From an uncultured Oscillospiraceae bacterium (GTDB lineage: Bacteria; Bacillota; Clostridia; Oscillospirales; Oscillospiraceae): a stretch of DNA of 23,379 nucleotides. Positions 12,991 through 20,831 of the stretch are shown here, piece after piece. A program made the translations under genes and the position numbers. The stretch's first letter is position 1, and the number at the start of each line of letters is the position of its first letter. The stretch is from NCBI GenBank assembly GCA_910588135.1, contig CAJUOT010000041.1, forward strand, positions 1 through 23,379, read 5' to 3'. The notes below the pieces were generated by a model. The model searched no databases. It was given only the letters and a program-made list of their open reading frames with translations, and had not been told where the DNA came from.

Positions 12991-13299
12991 GGGGCTATTG
13001 GAGCCAACATTATTAAGAAATGTGCCTCTATCGCTGTTTGGGCTGGGTATGCAACAATGGATGGGGTGGATGCGCAGATTTTTGGTTTGCGCATTTTGAA
13101 AAATTACCTGAATACTATATAAATCACGTCGGAGCAAGCGACGCGGAAGTTTGCTCCCCCCTCTCCCCACGCGGCCCGCTTCGCTGGCTCACATATGGAC
13201 CCCGGGCAGGCCCTGAACAGCAATTCTGCCGCATTGCGCAAATGCTGACTTTCCTGTCCTGGGTCAATGCCTGAAGGGGCGGAGTCCGGCTGGCTTTCC
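12991..13299. other. Spacer between the toxin-antitoxin remnant and MATE gene
   Basis: No gene is supported. The left half is AT-rich; the right half holds copy B of the dispersed repeat (13125-13230). This point marks the return to high-GC chromosome. Confidence 0.5.
13125..13230 (+). repeat. Dispersed repeat, copy B
   Basis: CACGTCGGAGCAAGC begins the unit, with the core CCTCTCCCCACGCGGCCCGC at 13160-13179 and TTCGCTGG following, then CCCCG and a tail ending AATTCTGCC. It matches copy A (9104-9211) in order and orientation. Confidence 0.6.
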
Positions 13300-13328
13300 T
13301 TGACAGGCCACCCGCAGGAGGATAGAAT
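13300..13328 (+). promoter_or_regulatory. Promoter of the MATE gene
   Basis: A perfect TTGACA (13300-13305) and TAGAAT (13323-13328) are spaced 17 bases apart. The leader to the GTG at 13352 is only about 15-20 bases and contains the ribosome site GAGAGGGGG. Confidence 0.75.
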
Positions 13329-13351
13329 AGGGGCGGAGAGGGGGCGGCAGT

Positions 13352-14692
13352 GTGAACAGGGACTTGACCAAGGGGCCGGTGATGGGCTCCATGCTCCGTT
13401 TTGCCATCCCCATGATTCTGGGCGACCTGCTCCAGCAGTGCTATAATGTGGCGGATACCCTGATTGTGGGAAAGTATCTGGGCAGAAATGCCCTGGCGGC
13501 GGTGGGCTCTTCCTTTACGCTGATGACCTTCCTGACCTCAATCCTGCTGGGGCTGTGCATGGGCAGCGGGGCAGTGTTTTCCATCCGCTTCGGCCAGAGG
13601 GACGAGGACGGCCTGCGGGAGGGCGCCCACGCCGCCTTCGCGCTGATCGCGGCGCTGACGCTGGCGCTCAACGTCCTGGCCTTTGCCGGCCTGGACTGGG
13701 TGCGGGTGTTCCTGCGGGTGCCGGCGGAGGTGTGGGGGATGATGCGGGAGTATCTGGCCATCATCTTTGGCGGGATTGCCGCCACCTTCCTCTATAACTA
13801 TTTTGCCTCGTTCCTGCGAGCGGTGGGCAACTCCCTGGCGCCGCTGGCCTTCCTGGCGGTGTCCGCCGCGCTGAACGTCGCCTTGGACCTGTGGTTTGTG
13901 CTGGGCCTGGGCCGGGGGGTGGCTGGGGCAGCCCAGGCCACCGTCATCGCCCAATATATCTCCGGGGTGGGCATCGCCGCCTATGCCCTGGCCGGATACC
14001 CCCAGCTGCGCCCCGGCAGGGGGCGCTTCCGGGTCAAGCCCGCCTGCATCCGGGAGATCGCCGGATTCTCCGTACTCACCTGTGTCCAGCAGTCGGTGAT
14101 GAACCTGGGCATCTTGATGGTGCAGGGGCTGGTGAACAGCTTCGGCCCCACGGTGATGGCCGCTTTTGCCGCGGCGGTGAAGATCGACGCCTTCGCCTAT
14201 ATGCCCGTCCAGGATTTTGGCAACGCGTTTTCCACCTTCATTGCCCAGAACTATGGGGCGGGGGAGGAGGGGCGCATCCGCGCTGGGCTGCGGGGGGCGG
14301 TGGCCGCCGCCCTGGCGTTCTGCGCGGTGGTGTCCGCCCTGGTGTGCGTCTTCGCCCGGCCCCTGATGGGCCTGTTTGTGGAGGCCGGGGAGACGGGGAC
14401 GATTCTGGAAGGGGTGCGCTACCTGCGCATCGAGGGGGCGTTCTACTGCGGCATCGGCTGCCTGTTCTTACTGTACGGCCTGTACCGCGCCCTGGGCCGG
14501 CCGGGGATGTCGGTGGTGCTGACGGTGGTTTCCCTAGGCACCCGGGTGGCGCTGGCCCACCTGCTGTCCGCCGTCCCCGCCATCGGCGTGGCGGGCATCT
14601 GGTGGTCGGTGCCCATCGGCTGGCTGCTGGCGGACGCGGTGGGGCTGCTCTACTACCGCCGGCGGCAGGGGGCGCTGTTTGCCCGGGACTGA
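13352..14692 (+). CDS. MATE-family multidrug/cation antiporter
   Basis: A 446-residue membrane protein starting at GTG 13352. It begins with the family pattern TKGPVMGSMLRFAIPMILGD then LLQQCYNVADTLIVGKYLG, and about 12 hydrophobic segments are spread in two halves (about 10-210 and 230-440). MATE proteins export drugs or metabolites in exchange for Na+ or H+ at the cytoplasmic membrane. Length matches the usual 440-460. It is a single-gene unit with its own strong promoter and a terminator at 14709-14737. Substrate cannot be predicted. Confidence 0.9.
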   Translation: MNRDLTKGPVMGSMLRFAIPMILGDLLQQCYNVADTLIVGKYLGRNALAAVGSSFTLMTFLTSILLGLCMGSGAVFSIRFGQRDEDGLREGAHAAFALIAALTLALNVLAFAGLDWVRVFLRVPAEVWGMMREYLAIIFGGIAATFLYNYFASFLRAVGNSLAPLAFLAVSAALNVALDLWFVLGLGRGVAGAAQATVIAQYISGVGIAAYALAGYPQLRPGRGRFRVKPACIREIAGFSVLTCVQQSVMNLGILMVQGLVNSFGPTVMAAFAAAVKIDAFAYMPVQDFGNAFSTFIAQNYGAGEEGRIRAGLRGAVAAALAFCAVVSALVCVFARPLMGLFVEAGETGTILEGVRYLRIEGAFYCGIGCLFLLYGLYRALGRPGMSVVLTVVSLGTRVALAHLLSAVPAIGVAGIWWSVPIGWLLADAVGLLYYRRRQGALFARD

Positions 14693-14708
14693 CCGCGAAA
14701 AGAATTAA

Positions 14709-14740
14709 GAGCCTCCCTGCCAACGGCAGGGAGGCTCTCT
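14709..14740. terminator. Bidirectional terminator
   Basis: GAGCCTCCCTGCC (14709-14721) pairs perfectly with 14725-14737 around a 3-base loop. It lies between the convergent MATE gene and the ABC operon; the T-run is better on the minus strand (CTTAATTCTTTT), so it serves both. Confidence 0.85.
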
Positions 14741-14763
14741 CGCTGACAGCATGAGGCCTCGGC

Positions 14764-15423
14764 TCACACGTCCTTCGTCCCATAGAAGTGCCGGGACAGT
14801 AGGAAGGACAGGGCCAGCAGCACCAGGCCCGAAACCACCGCCACAGCGGGGACGGCGGCCACCTGGGTCATGGTGGGTTCGGCAAGCTCCAGGGATTTGA
14901 GCCATTCCATGCCCCCCAGGGGCACCAGAATGACCACCACCAGCAGAACAATCACCCCCATGGTGCCAAAGAGCATCATCCGGGCCCGCTCCGAGCCGAA
15001 TTTGTACAGCAGAGGCAGCATCATGGCGTTGATTATCATAGAAAACACCACAAAGACGGCGCAGGTGACCATGTACTGCCCCAGGGATTCCTCCATGCGG
15101 CCCGTCAGGCTCATGGCAGTCCCCAGCCCGATGGTGAGGGCCCCGGCCAGCCCGGTCAGGATCAGCACCACCAGATACCGGGCGGCCACAGTCCTGGTGC
15201 GCCCCACGGGCAGGGCCAGGCCGTAAGTGTCCCAGTTGGCCTGCTTGTCGTAGGCGAACACATTCGCGGGCAGCATGGACACCATCATCATCATGAAGCC
15301 GCTCACAAAGGACGCCTGCCAGAATCCGGCGAAGGCCACCGCCGCATAGACCACCAGGATCATCAGGTAGGAGCGCAGGGTTTTGCGCAGAATGAGGAAA
15401 TCCTTCAAAATCAGGCCGGTCAT
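14764..15423 (-). CDS. ABC-2 type transporter permease
   Basis: The start is the ATG at 15423, which overlaps the ATPase stop by 4 bases (ATGA). The 219-residue protein has about six hydrophobic segments: LMILVVYAAVAFAGF near 20, FMMMMVSMLPANVFA near 45, a pair around 85-110, one around 120-140, VIVLLVVVILVPLGG near 160 and a C-terminal one near 195. The DKQANWDTYGLALPV loop after the second segment is characteristic of the short ABC-2 permeases that work with BcrA/YtrB-like ATPases. It probably forms a homodimeric channel with the ATPase upstream. Substrate unknown; bacitracin-like or cell-wall agents are typical for operons led by YtrA-type regulators. Confidence 0.85.
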   Translation of the reverse strand: MTGLILKDFLILRKTLRSYLMILVVYAAVAFAGFWQASFVSGFMMMMVSMLPANVFAYDKQANWDTYGLALPVGRTRTVAARYLVVLILTGLAGALTIGLGTAMSLTGRMEESLGQYMVTCAVFVVFSMIINAMMLPLLYKFGSERARMMLFGTMGVIVLLVVVILVPLGGMEWLKSLELAEPTMTQVAAVPAVAVVSGLVLLALSFLLSRHFYGTKDV

Positions 15424-16268
15424 GCTTTCTCCCCCTTTACCACGAATACCATCAGCTCGTCCAGCGTCACCGGCTCCACCGCCAGCCGGGGGTAGAGCCG
15501 CTTGAAGTCCCCCCTGCGGCGGATCAGGGCCTCGGCGGAATACTGGCTCTTCCGGGTGGCCACCAGATAGCCCCGGTCCACCTGCTCCAAATCTTCCTTG
15601 GTACACACCAGACGGCCGTAGCTCTCCAGCAGCCGGTCCTTCTCGTCGCACAGCAGCAGCTTCCCCTTATGGAGATAGGCGATGTAGTCCGCCGCCTTCT
15701 CCAGGTCGGAAGTGATGTGGCTGGAGATGAGGATGGCGTGCTCCTCGTCGGAGACGAAAGCCAGGAATTCGTCCAGAATTTCCTCCCGGACCACCGGGTC
15801 TAAGCCCGCCGTGGCCTCGTCCAGCAGCAGCAGGCGGGGCCGGTGGGCCAGCGCCGCCGCCAGGGAGAGCTTCATCCGCATACCCCGGGACAGCTCCCGG
15901 ATGCCCTTGCCCCCGGCCACGCTGAATTTGTCCAGATAATGCTGGAACAGGACCTTGTCCCAGTTCCGGTACACCCGGCACAGGACGCTGTTCACATCCT
16001 TTACCCGCAGGTACTCGGAGAAAAAGCAGTCGTCCAGCACGATGCCGATATCCTCTTTCGCGCGGTCGGGGTCCGTTCCCAGCAGGGACACCTCCCCGGC
16101 GGTGGGCCGGACGATGCCCAGCATGGACTTGATGAGGGTGGTCTTACCCGCCCCGTTCTCTCCGATGAGGCCCAGGATGGACCCTCCGGGCACCTTCAGG
16201 TCGACGGGCCCCAGGGTGAAGGTCTTGTACTGCTTGACAAGGCCTTTGAGTTCAATACAGTTTGTCAT
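15420..16268 (-). CDS. ABC transporter ATP-binding protein
   Basis: This 282-residue cytoplasmic ATPase has Walker A GENGAGKTT at about 36-44, signature LSRGM at 126-130, Walker B LLLLDEATAGLD at about 147-157 and the switch His in SSHIT near 183. Residues about 215-282 form the C-terminal extension common in BcrA/YtrB-type subunits. It is the second gene of the operon GntR-ATPase-permease: the GntR stop is 3 bases upstream and the permease start overlaps its stop. Confidence 0.9.
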   Translation of the reverse strand: MTNCIELKGLVKQYKTFTLGPVDLKVPGGSILGLIGENGAGKTTLIKSMLGIVRPTAGEVSLLGTDPDRAKEDIGIVLDDCFFSEYLRVKDVNSVLCRVYRNWDKVLFQHYLDKFSVAGGKGIRELSRGMRMKLSLAAALAHRPRLLLLDEATAGLDPVVREEILDEFLAFVSDEEHAILISSHITSDLEKAADYIAYLHKGKLLLCDEKDRLLESYGRLVCTKEDLEQVDRGYLVATRKSQYSAEALIRRRGDFKRLYPRLAVEPVTLDELMVFVVKGEKA

Positions 16269-16271
16269 AAG

Positions 16272-16646
16272 TCAATCCTCGCAATACAGTGTGTTGAGCA
16301 TTTCGGTGAGCTCGCCCAGCCCCACGGCCCCGGCCTTCGCCGCGTCCACCGCCTGGGACAGGTGCTCCTCCACCTGGCACAGCACCGCCTCCCGCCTTGT
16401 CTCCCGGTTCTGGGCGGCCACGAAGCAGCCCTTGCCGGGGACGGTGGTGAGAAAGCCCTCCCGCTCCAGCTCCTCGTAGGCCCGCTTGGTGGTGATGACG
16501 GAAATGCGCAGGTCCCGGGCCAGCAGCCGCATGGAGGGCAGGGCCCCGCCCTCGGGCAGCGCGCCTGAAAGGATGAGCCCTTTCAGCTGGCGGACGATCT
16601 GCTCATAGATCGGCACACCAGAGGAATTGCTGATGATGATGTCCAT
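16272..16646 (-). CDS. GntR-family (YtrA subfamily) repressor
   Basis: The ATG at 16646, with GAGG upstream, gives 124 residues. Residues about 8-75 are the winged helix of GntR proteins (GVPIYEQIVRQLKGLILSGA, PSMRLLARDLRISVITTKRA, EREGFLTTVPGKGCFVA). The remaining roughly 45 residues form the short helical dimerisation tail that defines the YtrA subgroup; there is no large effector domain. It leads the ABC transporter operon and probably represses it through the AT-rich inverted repeat at 16667-16686, just after the -10 box. Confidence 0.9.
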   Translation of the reverse strand: MDIIISNSSGVPIYEQIVRQLKGLILSGALPEGGALPSMRLLARDLRISVITTKRAYEELEREGFLTTVPGKGCFVAAQNRETRREAVLCQVEEHLSQAVDAAKAGAVGLGELTEMLNTLYCED

Positions 16647-16666
16647 GGCACACCTCGTGATATTTT

Positions 16667-16714
16667 GTATATATACGATATACACAGTATAAACGGTTTG
16701 CGCCCGCTTGTCAA
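16667..16714 (-). promoter_or_regulatory. GntR-ABC operon promoter and operator
   Basis: On the minus strand a perfect TTGACA (16714-16709) and TATACT (16691-16686) are 17 bases apart. Immediately downstream lies GTGTATATCGTATATATAC (16685-16667), an imperfect palindrome of GTRTATAT arms that overlaps the start site region, a natural operator for the encoded repressor. Confidence 0.8.
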
Positions 16715-16763
16715 GGGGGTGGGCAAAAAAATTTCCCCCGGCGGGGGACGCCCTGCCGGGGAC

Positions 16764-17013
16764 GGTACTTTCTCTCACATGAGAGAAAGTACCCAAAGAG
16801 AATGCTTAGGGGGATGGCCTCCAGATGGAGCCGGCCCCTGCGGGGCCAACTCCATAGTCGGCCATCCCCCTAAGAACCCCCTGTTTACAGGGGAGACAAA
16901 ACGGGACGTATCGGGATACCCTTCCGGCGCGGCGCGGATACGGACGCGAGGTCCCCTAGTTCCACTGCCGTTACGTGGTATGATCATTGGGGCGTGGGTG
17001 CTGTCCACGTAAC
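16764..17013. repeat. Structured non-coding stretch with three inverted repeats
   Basis: This gene-free region has a perfect 14-bp inverted repeat at 16764-16793 (GGTACTTTCTCTCA arms, 2-base loop). A long hairpin follows at 16805-16874 with 15-bp arms (CTTAGGGGGATGGCC) plus inner ATGGAG/CTCCAT and GGCCCC/GGGGCC pairings. A third inverted repeat, GTTACGTG/CACGTAAC, spans 16970-17013. It could be a mobile repeat unit (MITE- or REP-like) or a structured RNA. No protein frame is convincing here. Confidence 0.6.
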
Positions 17014-17047
17014 CTGCGCCTGGGTGTGCGGTGGTGCTGGCGGGTGC

Positions 17048-17920
17048 TTACCTGTGCTTCCCGGTGAAGAACAAAGCCACGCACCCCGGCCCGGTGTGGG
17101 CTCCGATGACGGGGCCGATGGAATTGATGATAACCTCCTTCACCCCATAGCGGGCCTTTACCTCGCTGGCCACGAACTGAGCGTCCTCCATGCAGGCGCT
17201 GTTGCTGATGAACATGGTCTGGGATGCGGGGTCGTCCGCCAGCTCGCCCACCTTGTCCACCAGGGCCTTGAGAGAAGCCCTGCGCCCCCGGGCGGTGTCC
17301 ACCTTGATGAGGTGGCCGTCGTTGTCTACGTGCATTACAGGCTTGATCTGGAGCATGGTGCCCACCACGGCGGTGGCGGCGGACACCCGCCCGCCTTTTT
17401 TCAGGAAGAACAGGTCGTTGACGGTGAACCAGTGGCACTGGCGCAGCTTATTGGCCTCGACCCAGTCCCGGACCTCTTCCATGGACTTGCCCTCCTGGCG
17501 CAGTCTGGCCGCCTGATAGACCAGCATTCCCTGGCCCAGGGACGCGCACAGGGTGTCCACGACGTATATTTTACGGTCGGGGTACTGCCCGGCCAGGTCA
17601 CCGGCGGCGATCTGGAAGGAATTGCAGGTGGTGGACAGTCCGGAGGAGAAAGCCAGCACCAGCACGTCCTTTCCCCGCTTGAGCACCGCCTCAATGGCGT
17701 CGCCGGCCTCGCCCACGTTGACGGCGTTGGTGGTGGCCATGATCCCCTCTTTTTCTTTGCCGTAGAACTCTTCGGGGGACATCTCGCGGTTATCCGGGTA
17801 ATTCCGATAAGTCTTGCCGTCCATGATAAAGGCCAGGGGGAGCACTTCCAGCTCCAGCTCCTTCACCAGTGTGTCGGGCAGGTCGCAGGACGAATCGGTG
17901 ATGATGACATAGTCGCTCAT
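17048..17920 (-). CDS. DegV family protein (fatty-acid binding, FakB-like)
   Basis: The ATG at 17920, behind GGAGG, encodes 290 residues. It starts MSDYVIITDSSCDLPDTLV, with the conserved TDSxxDLP loop, and has ATTNAVNVGEAGDAIEAVLK and LAFSSGLSTTCNSF, the Ser/Thr-rich ligand pocket. The C-terminus has HTGPGCVALFF, equivalent to the usual HxGPG. DegV/FakB proteins hold a fatty acid for phosphorylation by FakA; no FakA gene is in the window. The gene stands alone, downstream of the DUF1836 gene on the same strand. Confidence 0.9.
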   Translation of the reverse strand: MSDYVIITDSSCDLPDTLVKELELEVLPLAFIMDGKTYRNYPDNREMSPEEFYGKEKEGIMATTNAVNVGEAGDAIEAVLKRGKDVLVLAFSSGLSTTCNSFQIAAGDLAGQYPDRKIYVVDTLCASLGQGMLVYQAARLRQEGKSMEEVRDWVEANKLRQCHWFTVNDLFFLKKGGRVSAATAVVGTMLQIKPVMHVDNDGHLIKVDTARGRRASLKALVDKVGELADDPASQTMFISNSACMEDAQFVASEVKARYGVKEVIINSIGPVIGAHTGPGCVALFFTGKHR

Positions 17921-17969
17921 GGTGAAAACCTCCAACAAAATAAATGTGAAATGCGCCGCTCCCGGGCGC

Positions 17970-18500
17970 TCAGCGCTTCTTCAGCAGTTCCTCATGCCCG
18001 GTGCGCTGGGCAAGCACCGCCAGCGCGCGGTGGCAGGCCAGCCCGTAGGCGTAGCTGTGCATGGCCAGATCCAGCACCAGCTTGGGCAGGTCGTGGTCGC
18101 TGGTGTCCTCGTCGATATGGGCGGCGGCATCCGCCATGGCCTGATCCAGATACCGGCAGAAATACTCATACTGCTTGTCGGGGGAGCGCATCTCCCGGCC
18201 CACGGTGGTGAGCACCTTCATCTCCCGCACGCTCATCACCTGCTTCAAGGCGCTGATGGCAGTGAGGTAGGCCAGATGCTCCTGGCCGTATTTTTTGCCG
18301 CTGGCCCGCTCCACCAGCCCATCCTTGATATAGTTGTTAATCATGGCGGAGGTGAGGGTGTCGCCGTCTCCGGTGGACACCATCTGCCGGGCCAGATAGC
18401 CCACCACCTGATCCATATAAAGCGGGATGTCGGGCAGCTTATCCCAGCCGTTGGGCCGCTGCTCGGTCAGCTGCAGCTTGAGTTCAGCCAACTCCTCCAT
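17970..18500 (-). CDS. DUF1836 family protein
   Basis: A 176-residue soluble protein from the ATG at 18500 (GGAGGAATCCCC precedes). The block IPLYMDQVVGYLARQM followed by LTSAMINNYIKDGLV is typical of DUF1836, where it forms a MerR-like helix-turn-helix N-terminal part; the rest is helical. Function of the family is not established; a DNA-binding role is inferred. It lies 49 bases upstream of the degV gene start and may be co-transcribed. Confidence 0.8.
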   Translation of the reverse strand: MEELAELKLQLTEQRPNGWDKLPDIPLYMDQVVGYLARQMVSTGDGDTLTSAMINNYIKDGLVERASGKKYGQEHLAYLTAISALKQVMSVREMKVLTTVGREMRSPDKQYEYFCRYLDQAMADAAAHIDEDTSDHDLPKLVLDLAMHSYAYGLACHRALAVLAQRTGHEELLKKR

Positions 18501-18589
18501 GGGGATTCCTCCAATCGGTGTGAGCCCTGGAATCTGATACCGGGAATTATATCACATCATTTTACAGACGTAAAGGGGGAAGCAAAAAA

Positions 18590-18631
18590 AACCGGGCAAA
18601 AAGCAAGGCCCCCGCGGGAGCGGAGGCCTTG
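18590..18631 (-). terminator. Terminator of the SLH gene
   Basis: CAAGGCCCCCGC (18604-18615) pairs with GCGGAGGCCTTG (18620-18631, one mismatch). On the minus strand the hairpin runs into CTTTTTGCCC and a T-run, about 10 bases after the SLH gene stop. Confidence 0.85.
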
Positions 18632-18641
18632 GCAGGCGGAT

Positions 18642-19775
18642 TCAGTTATAGGCCCGGTAAAGCATACAGGCGATCTGGCCCCGGCTGCACACGATGTCGG
18701 GGGCGAAGTCACCGGTTCCGCCGTAGCTCTTGATCACGCTGTTCTCATAGGCCCAGTCCACCGCGGCTGCGTAGGAAGCGTCCTCCGCCACGTCGGGGAA
18801 GCCGGCCGCCTGCTTGGCCTCGTGCGGGCCCAGGGCCATCCAGATGTACCAAACCGCCTGGGCGCGGGTGCAGGGCTCGTGGGGGTCGAAGGTGCCCGGG
18901 TCGACCATACCGAAGTCGTTGGCCCATTGGGCGGCGTCATAGAAGAAATCGCTCTCCTTGACGTTGGCCATGGGGGTCTTGATGCCTTCCTTGGACTCCC
19001 CGGCGGCCCGCCACAGGAAGGTCAGAATTTCGGCCTGGGAGCAGTCCACGCCGGGGGCGAACTTGTCCTTGGCGCCATAGCCCTTGGTGATGTGCCGCTG
19101 TGCGGCCCACCGGGCCTCCTTTTCGCACCAGGCGGGGGTGTCGGTGAATTCGGGGACGGGCTCGTCGGCGAAGAGCATGGTGCCCTTGGCCACCACACTG
19201 CTTCCCCCGTTTAGCATGACCCCCCACTCAAACAGCGTACTGCCGCCGAAGAACCGGCACAGGCTGTCGCTGGAGATGGACAGGGTCATGGCGCCGGCGT
19301 CCTTGGACAGCTGGCCGCCCATCTCCTCCACCATGGAGGCAAAGGTGTCGCCGGACTGCGGTTTGCCGCTGATCTGGGTGAGAGAGGAGGAGTACTGCTC
19401 CTCGTAAGGGGCCAGGACGTACTTGCCGGACTGCTTGACCACCAGCCGCTCGTCATAGGTGCCGTCGTTGTCCAGGTCGGTGAAAAAGCGGAAATAGGTG
19501 GTGTGGGAGGAGCGCAGGCCCGTCCAGGCAAACTCGGAGCCCTGGGGGAGCGTGCGGGTGAGGTCCACGCGGGATGCCGGCTCGTCATAGCTGCGCCCGG
19601 AGGTGAGATACCGCACCGTGAATTCTCCGTCCACCCCCATTTCATCGGGGTTCGGCTCATCGAGGTTCACGGTATAGCTCCCCGACGGCGCGGCGGCCTC
19701 CTCCGCGAAGGCCGGGACTGCCAGTCCTAAACACAGGGTCAGTGCCAGAAATACTGTTAAGAACCGTTTTTTCAT
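18642..19775 (-). CDS. Secreted S-layer homology (SLH) domain protein
   Basis: The ATG at 19775 follows AAAAGGAGAG and encodes 377 residues. A Sec signal peptide (KKRFLTVFLALTLCLGLAVP, cleavage after AFA near residue 24) precedes a beta-rich domain at about 30-205 of unknown function. Three SLH repeats follow at about 212-265, 266-325 and 326-377, each with an FxDxxxWxxxAxxW-like beginning and a CSRxQ/TRAQ-type end. SLH triplets bind secondary cell-wall polymer, so the protein should sit on the cell surface. It is monocistronic. Confidence 0.85.
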   Translation of the reverse strand: MKKRFLTVFLALTLCLGLAVPAFAEEAAAPSGSYTVNLDEPNPDEMGVDGEFTVRYLTSGRSYDEPASRVDLTRTLPQGSEFAWTGLRSSHTTYFRFFTDLDNDGTYDERLVVKQSGKYVLAPYEEQYSSSLTQISGKPQSGDTFASMVEEMGGQLSKDAGAMTLSISSDSLCRFFGGSTLFEWGVMLNGGSSVVAKGTMLFADEPVPEFTDTPAWCEKEARWAAQRHITKGYGAKDKFAPGVDCSQAEILTFLWRAAGESKEGIKTPMANVKESDFFYDAAQWANDFGMVDPGTFDPHEPCTRAQAVWYIWMALGPHEAKQAAGFPDVAEDASYAAAVDWAYENSVIKSYGGTGDFAPDIVCSRGQIACMLYRAYN

Positions 19776-19872
19776 GGGTCTCTCTCCTTTTCCTAATTAT
19801 TAATGTGTTCCAACAGACCGGCCCGGAGCGGGTTACGCGCCCCGCCCCGGCGGTCCGCCGGAAACATAAAAA

Positions 19873-19904
19873 GCGGTGTCGAGTTTTCAAGTCTCAACAC
19901 CGCC
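19873..19904 (-). terminator. Leftward terminator or attenuator upstream of the SLH gene
   Basis: GCGGTGTCGAG (19873-19883) pairs with CTCAACACCGC (19893-19903, one mismatch). On the minus strand the stem is followed by TTTTTATG. It lies about 100 bases before the SLH start, so it ends an upstream transcript or attenuates the SLH mRNA. Confidence 0.55.
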
Positions 19905-19951
19905 TTGAAAAAATCAATGCGAACACAATGCCTATTCCCTGTTTTCCCGCC

Positions 19952-19980
19952 TTGCCATTCCGGGGGAAAACGGGTATAAT
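19952..19980 (+). promoter_or_regulatory. Promoter of a putative small RNA
   Basis: TTGCCA (19952-19957) and a perfect TATAAT (19975-19980) are spaced by 17 bases. There is no ORF downstream on this strand before the terminator at 20136-20163. Confidence 0.7.
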
Positions 19981-19986
19981 AAGCCC

Positions 19987-20168
19987 GTGGTACGATGTAA
20001 ATCGCTGTGTTGAGTGGTGCTAGCACTCGCGCAGGGCCGTGGGGCGCTTGCAACACCCCGCGGCCTGCCGCCTTTTATGCTTCCGCTCCTATTTTATCTG
20101 ATTGCAAGAGAAAATGCAAGCGTTATTTGGTTTGTGAAAAACGGCCCGTCTGGGCCGTTTTTCTCGTT
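19987..20168 (+). ncRNA. Putative small RNA, about 180 nt
   Basis: The segment runs from the predicted start of the promoter at 19952-19980 to a strong terminator (GAAAAACGGCCC at 20136-20147 with its complement at 20152-20163, then T-rich). It contains GAGTG-GTGCTAG-CACTC, and a GC-rich hairpin CAGGGCCGTGGGG/CCCCGCGGCCTG near its middle. No convincing ORF with ribosome site is present. Size would fit 6S RNA, and position between unrelated genes fits an autonomous RNA gene, but I could not fit it to a 6S bubble or to SRP RNA, so the class is open. Confidence 0.5.
20136..20168. terminator. Bidirectional terminator
   Basis: A perfect 12-bp stem (20136-20147 with 20152-20163) with loop GTCT, ending in T-rich sequence on the plus strand and AC-rich on the minus strand. 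It ends the small RNA and may also serve the leftward gene that stops at 20171. Confidence 0.85.
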
Positions 20169-20170
20169 TT

Positions 20171-20635
20171 TTACACGTCCTCCGGCAGCCGCCCCAACAG
20201 CAGCATCGCCCCGGCCTCCGCCAGCAGCAGGTCGGGGGAGCCGCCGTCATAGGGGAGGACCAGCTCCTGACGCTCCACCGCCCTGCCGTCCAGGGCGGCA
20301 AACTCCCGCTGCACCGCCACCGAGGCCCGCTGTCCGTCCAGGCTGGACAGGGCGAGGGTGTTCCGGCTGGATACGCCGTAGCTGAGCACGGTGCCGGCGG
20401 GCAGCAGCCGGGTGAGGGCGGCCCGCCCGCCGGGGAGCAGGGCGGTGCGGCAGTTGAGGGACCCGGCCCCCGCCCAGCCGGTGGCGCCGGGGGACACCAC
20501 CAGCAGGTCCAGGGGCAGGCCGGCCAGCAGCGCCGGGTGGCGGCAGGCCCGCACCAGGGCATGGGCGCCCTGGGCCAGGCGGCCCATCCGCTCCGCCAGC
20601 CCCTCGTCCCGCTCCCACACGCCGATCTGCCACAT
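20171..20635 (-). CDS. Conserved-looking hypothetical protein
   Basis: The ATG at 20635 follows GGGGGAGG and gives 154 residues starting MWQIGVWERDEGLAERMGRL. Strong Ala/Leu/Gly composition with alternating strands and helices (LPLDLLVVSPGATGWAGAG; GTVLSYGVSSRNTLALSSLD) suggests a Rossmann-like alpha/beta fold, and codon use matches the chromosomal neighbours. No catalytic motif or membrane segment is seen. I do not recognise the family. It lies downstream of, and on the same strand as, the gpr-yihY genes but is separated from yihY by a structured 200-base spacer. Confidence 0.65.
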   Translation of the reverse strand: MWQIGVWERDEGLAERMGRLAQGAHALVRACRHPALLAGLPLDLLVVSPGATGWAGAGSLNCRTALLPGGRAALTRLLPAGTVLSYGVSSRNTLALSSLDGQRASVAVQREFAALDGRAVERQELVLPYDGGSPDLLLAEAGAMLLLGRLPEDV

Positions 20636-20760
20636 ACACCGCACCTCCCCCTCGTATGTACCCGCCGGGGGATAGTGTGGCTCTGCGGGAGGTTTTTTAT
20701 GCGCGGCATCATTGTCACGCGACCATTGGGCGCACGGCCGGGTCGCTTTCGCTCCGACTC

Positions 20761-20803
20761 GGGCAAAACCCAGCCCCACTGTGTGGGCCTTGGGCTTTTG
20801 CCC
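20761..20803. repeat. Long imperfect hairpin in spacer
   Basis: GGGCAAAACCCA (20761-20772) pairs with TGGGCTTTTGCCC (20791-20803) and GCCCCAC/GTGTGGGC extends it inside, giving a stem of about 17 bp with one or two bulges. It follows the YihY gene on the minus strand but lacks a T-run. Its role is unclear. Confidence 0.5.
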
Positions 20804-20831
20804 TCGCTCCGTTCCAAGCTCCCCTGTGCGC

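Noticed and set aside
13891..14754. A long plus-strand frame inside the MATE gene
   Set aside because: Gly/Arg/Pro-rich shadow of the MATE coding frame, typical of high-GC third positions.
16994..18211. A 405-codon plus-strand frame opposite degV and the DUF1836 gene
   Set aside because: Antisense shadow of two well-supported genes, Gly/His/Gln-rich without a recognisable domain.
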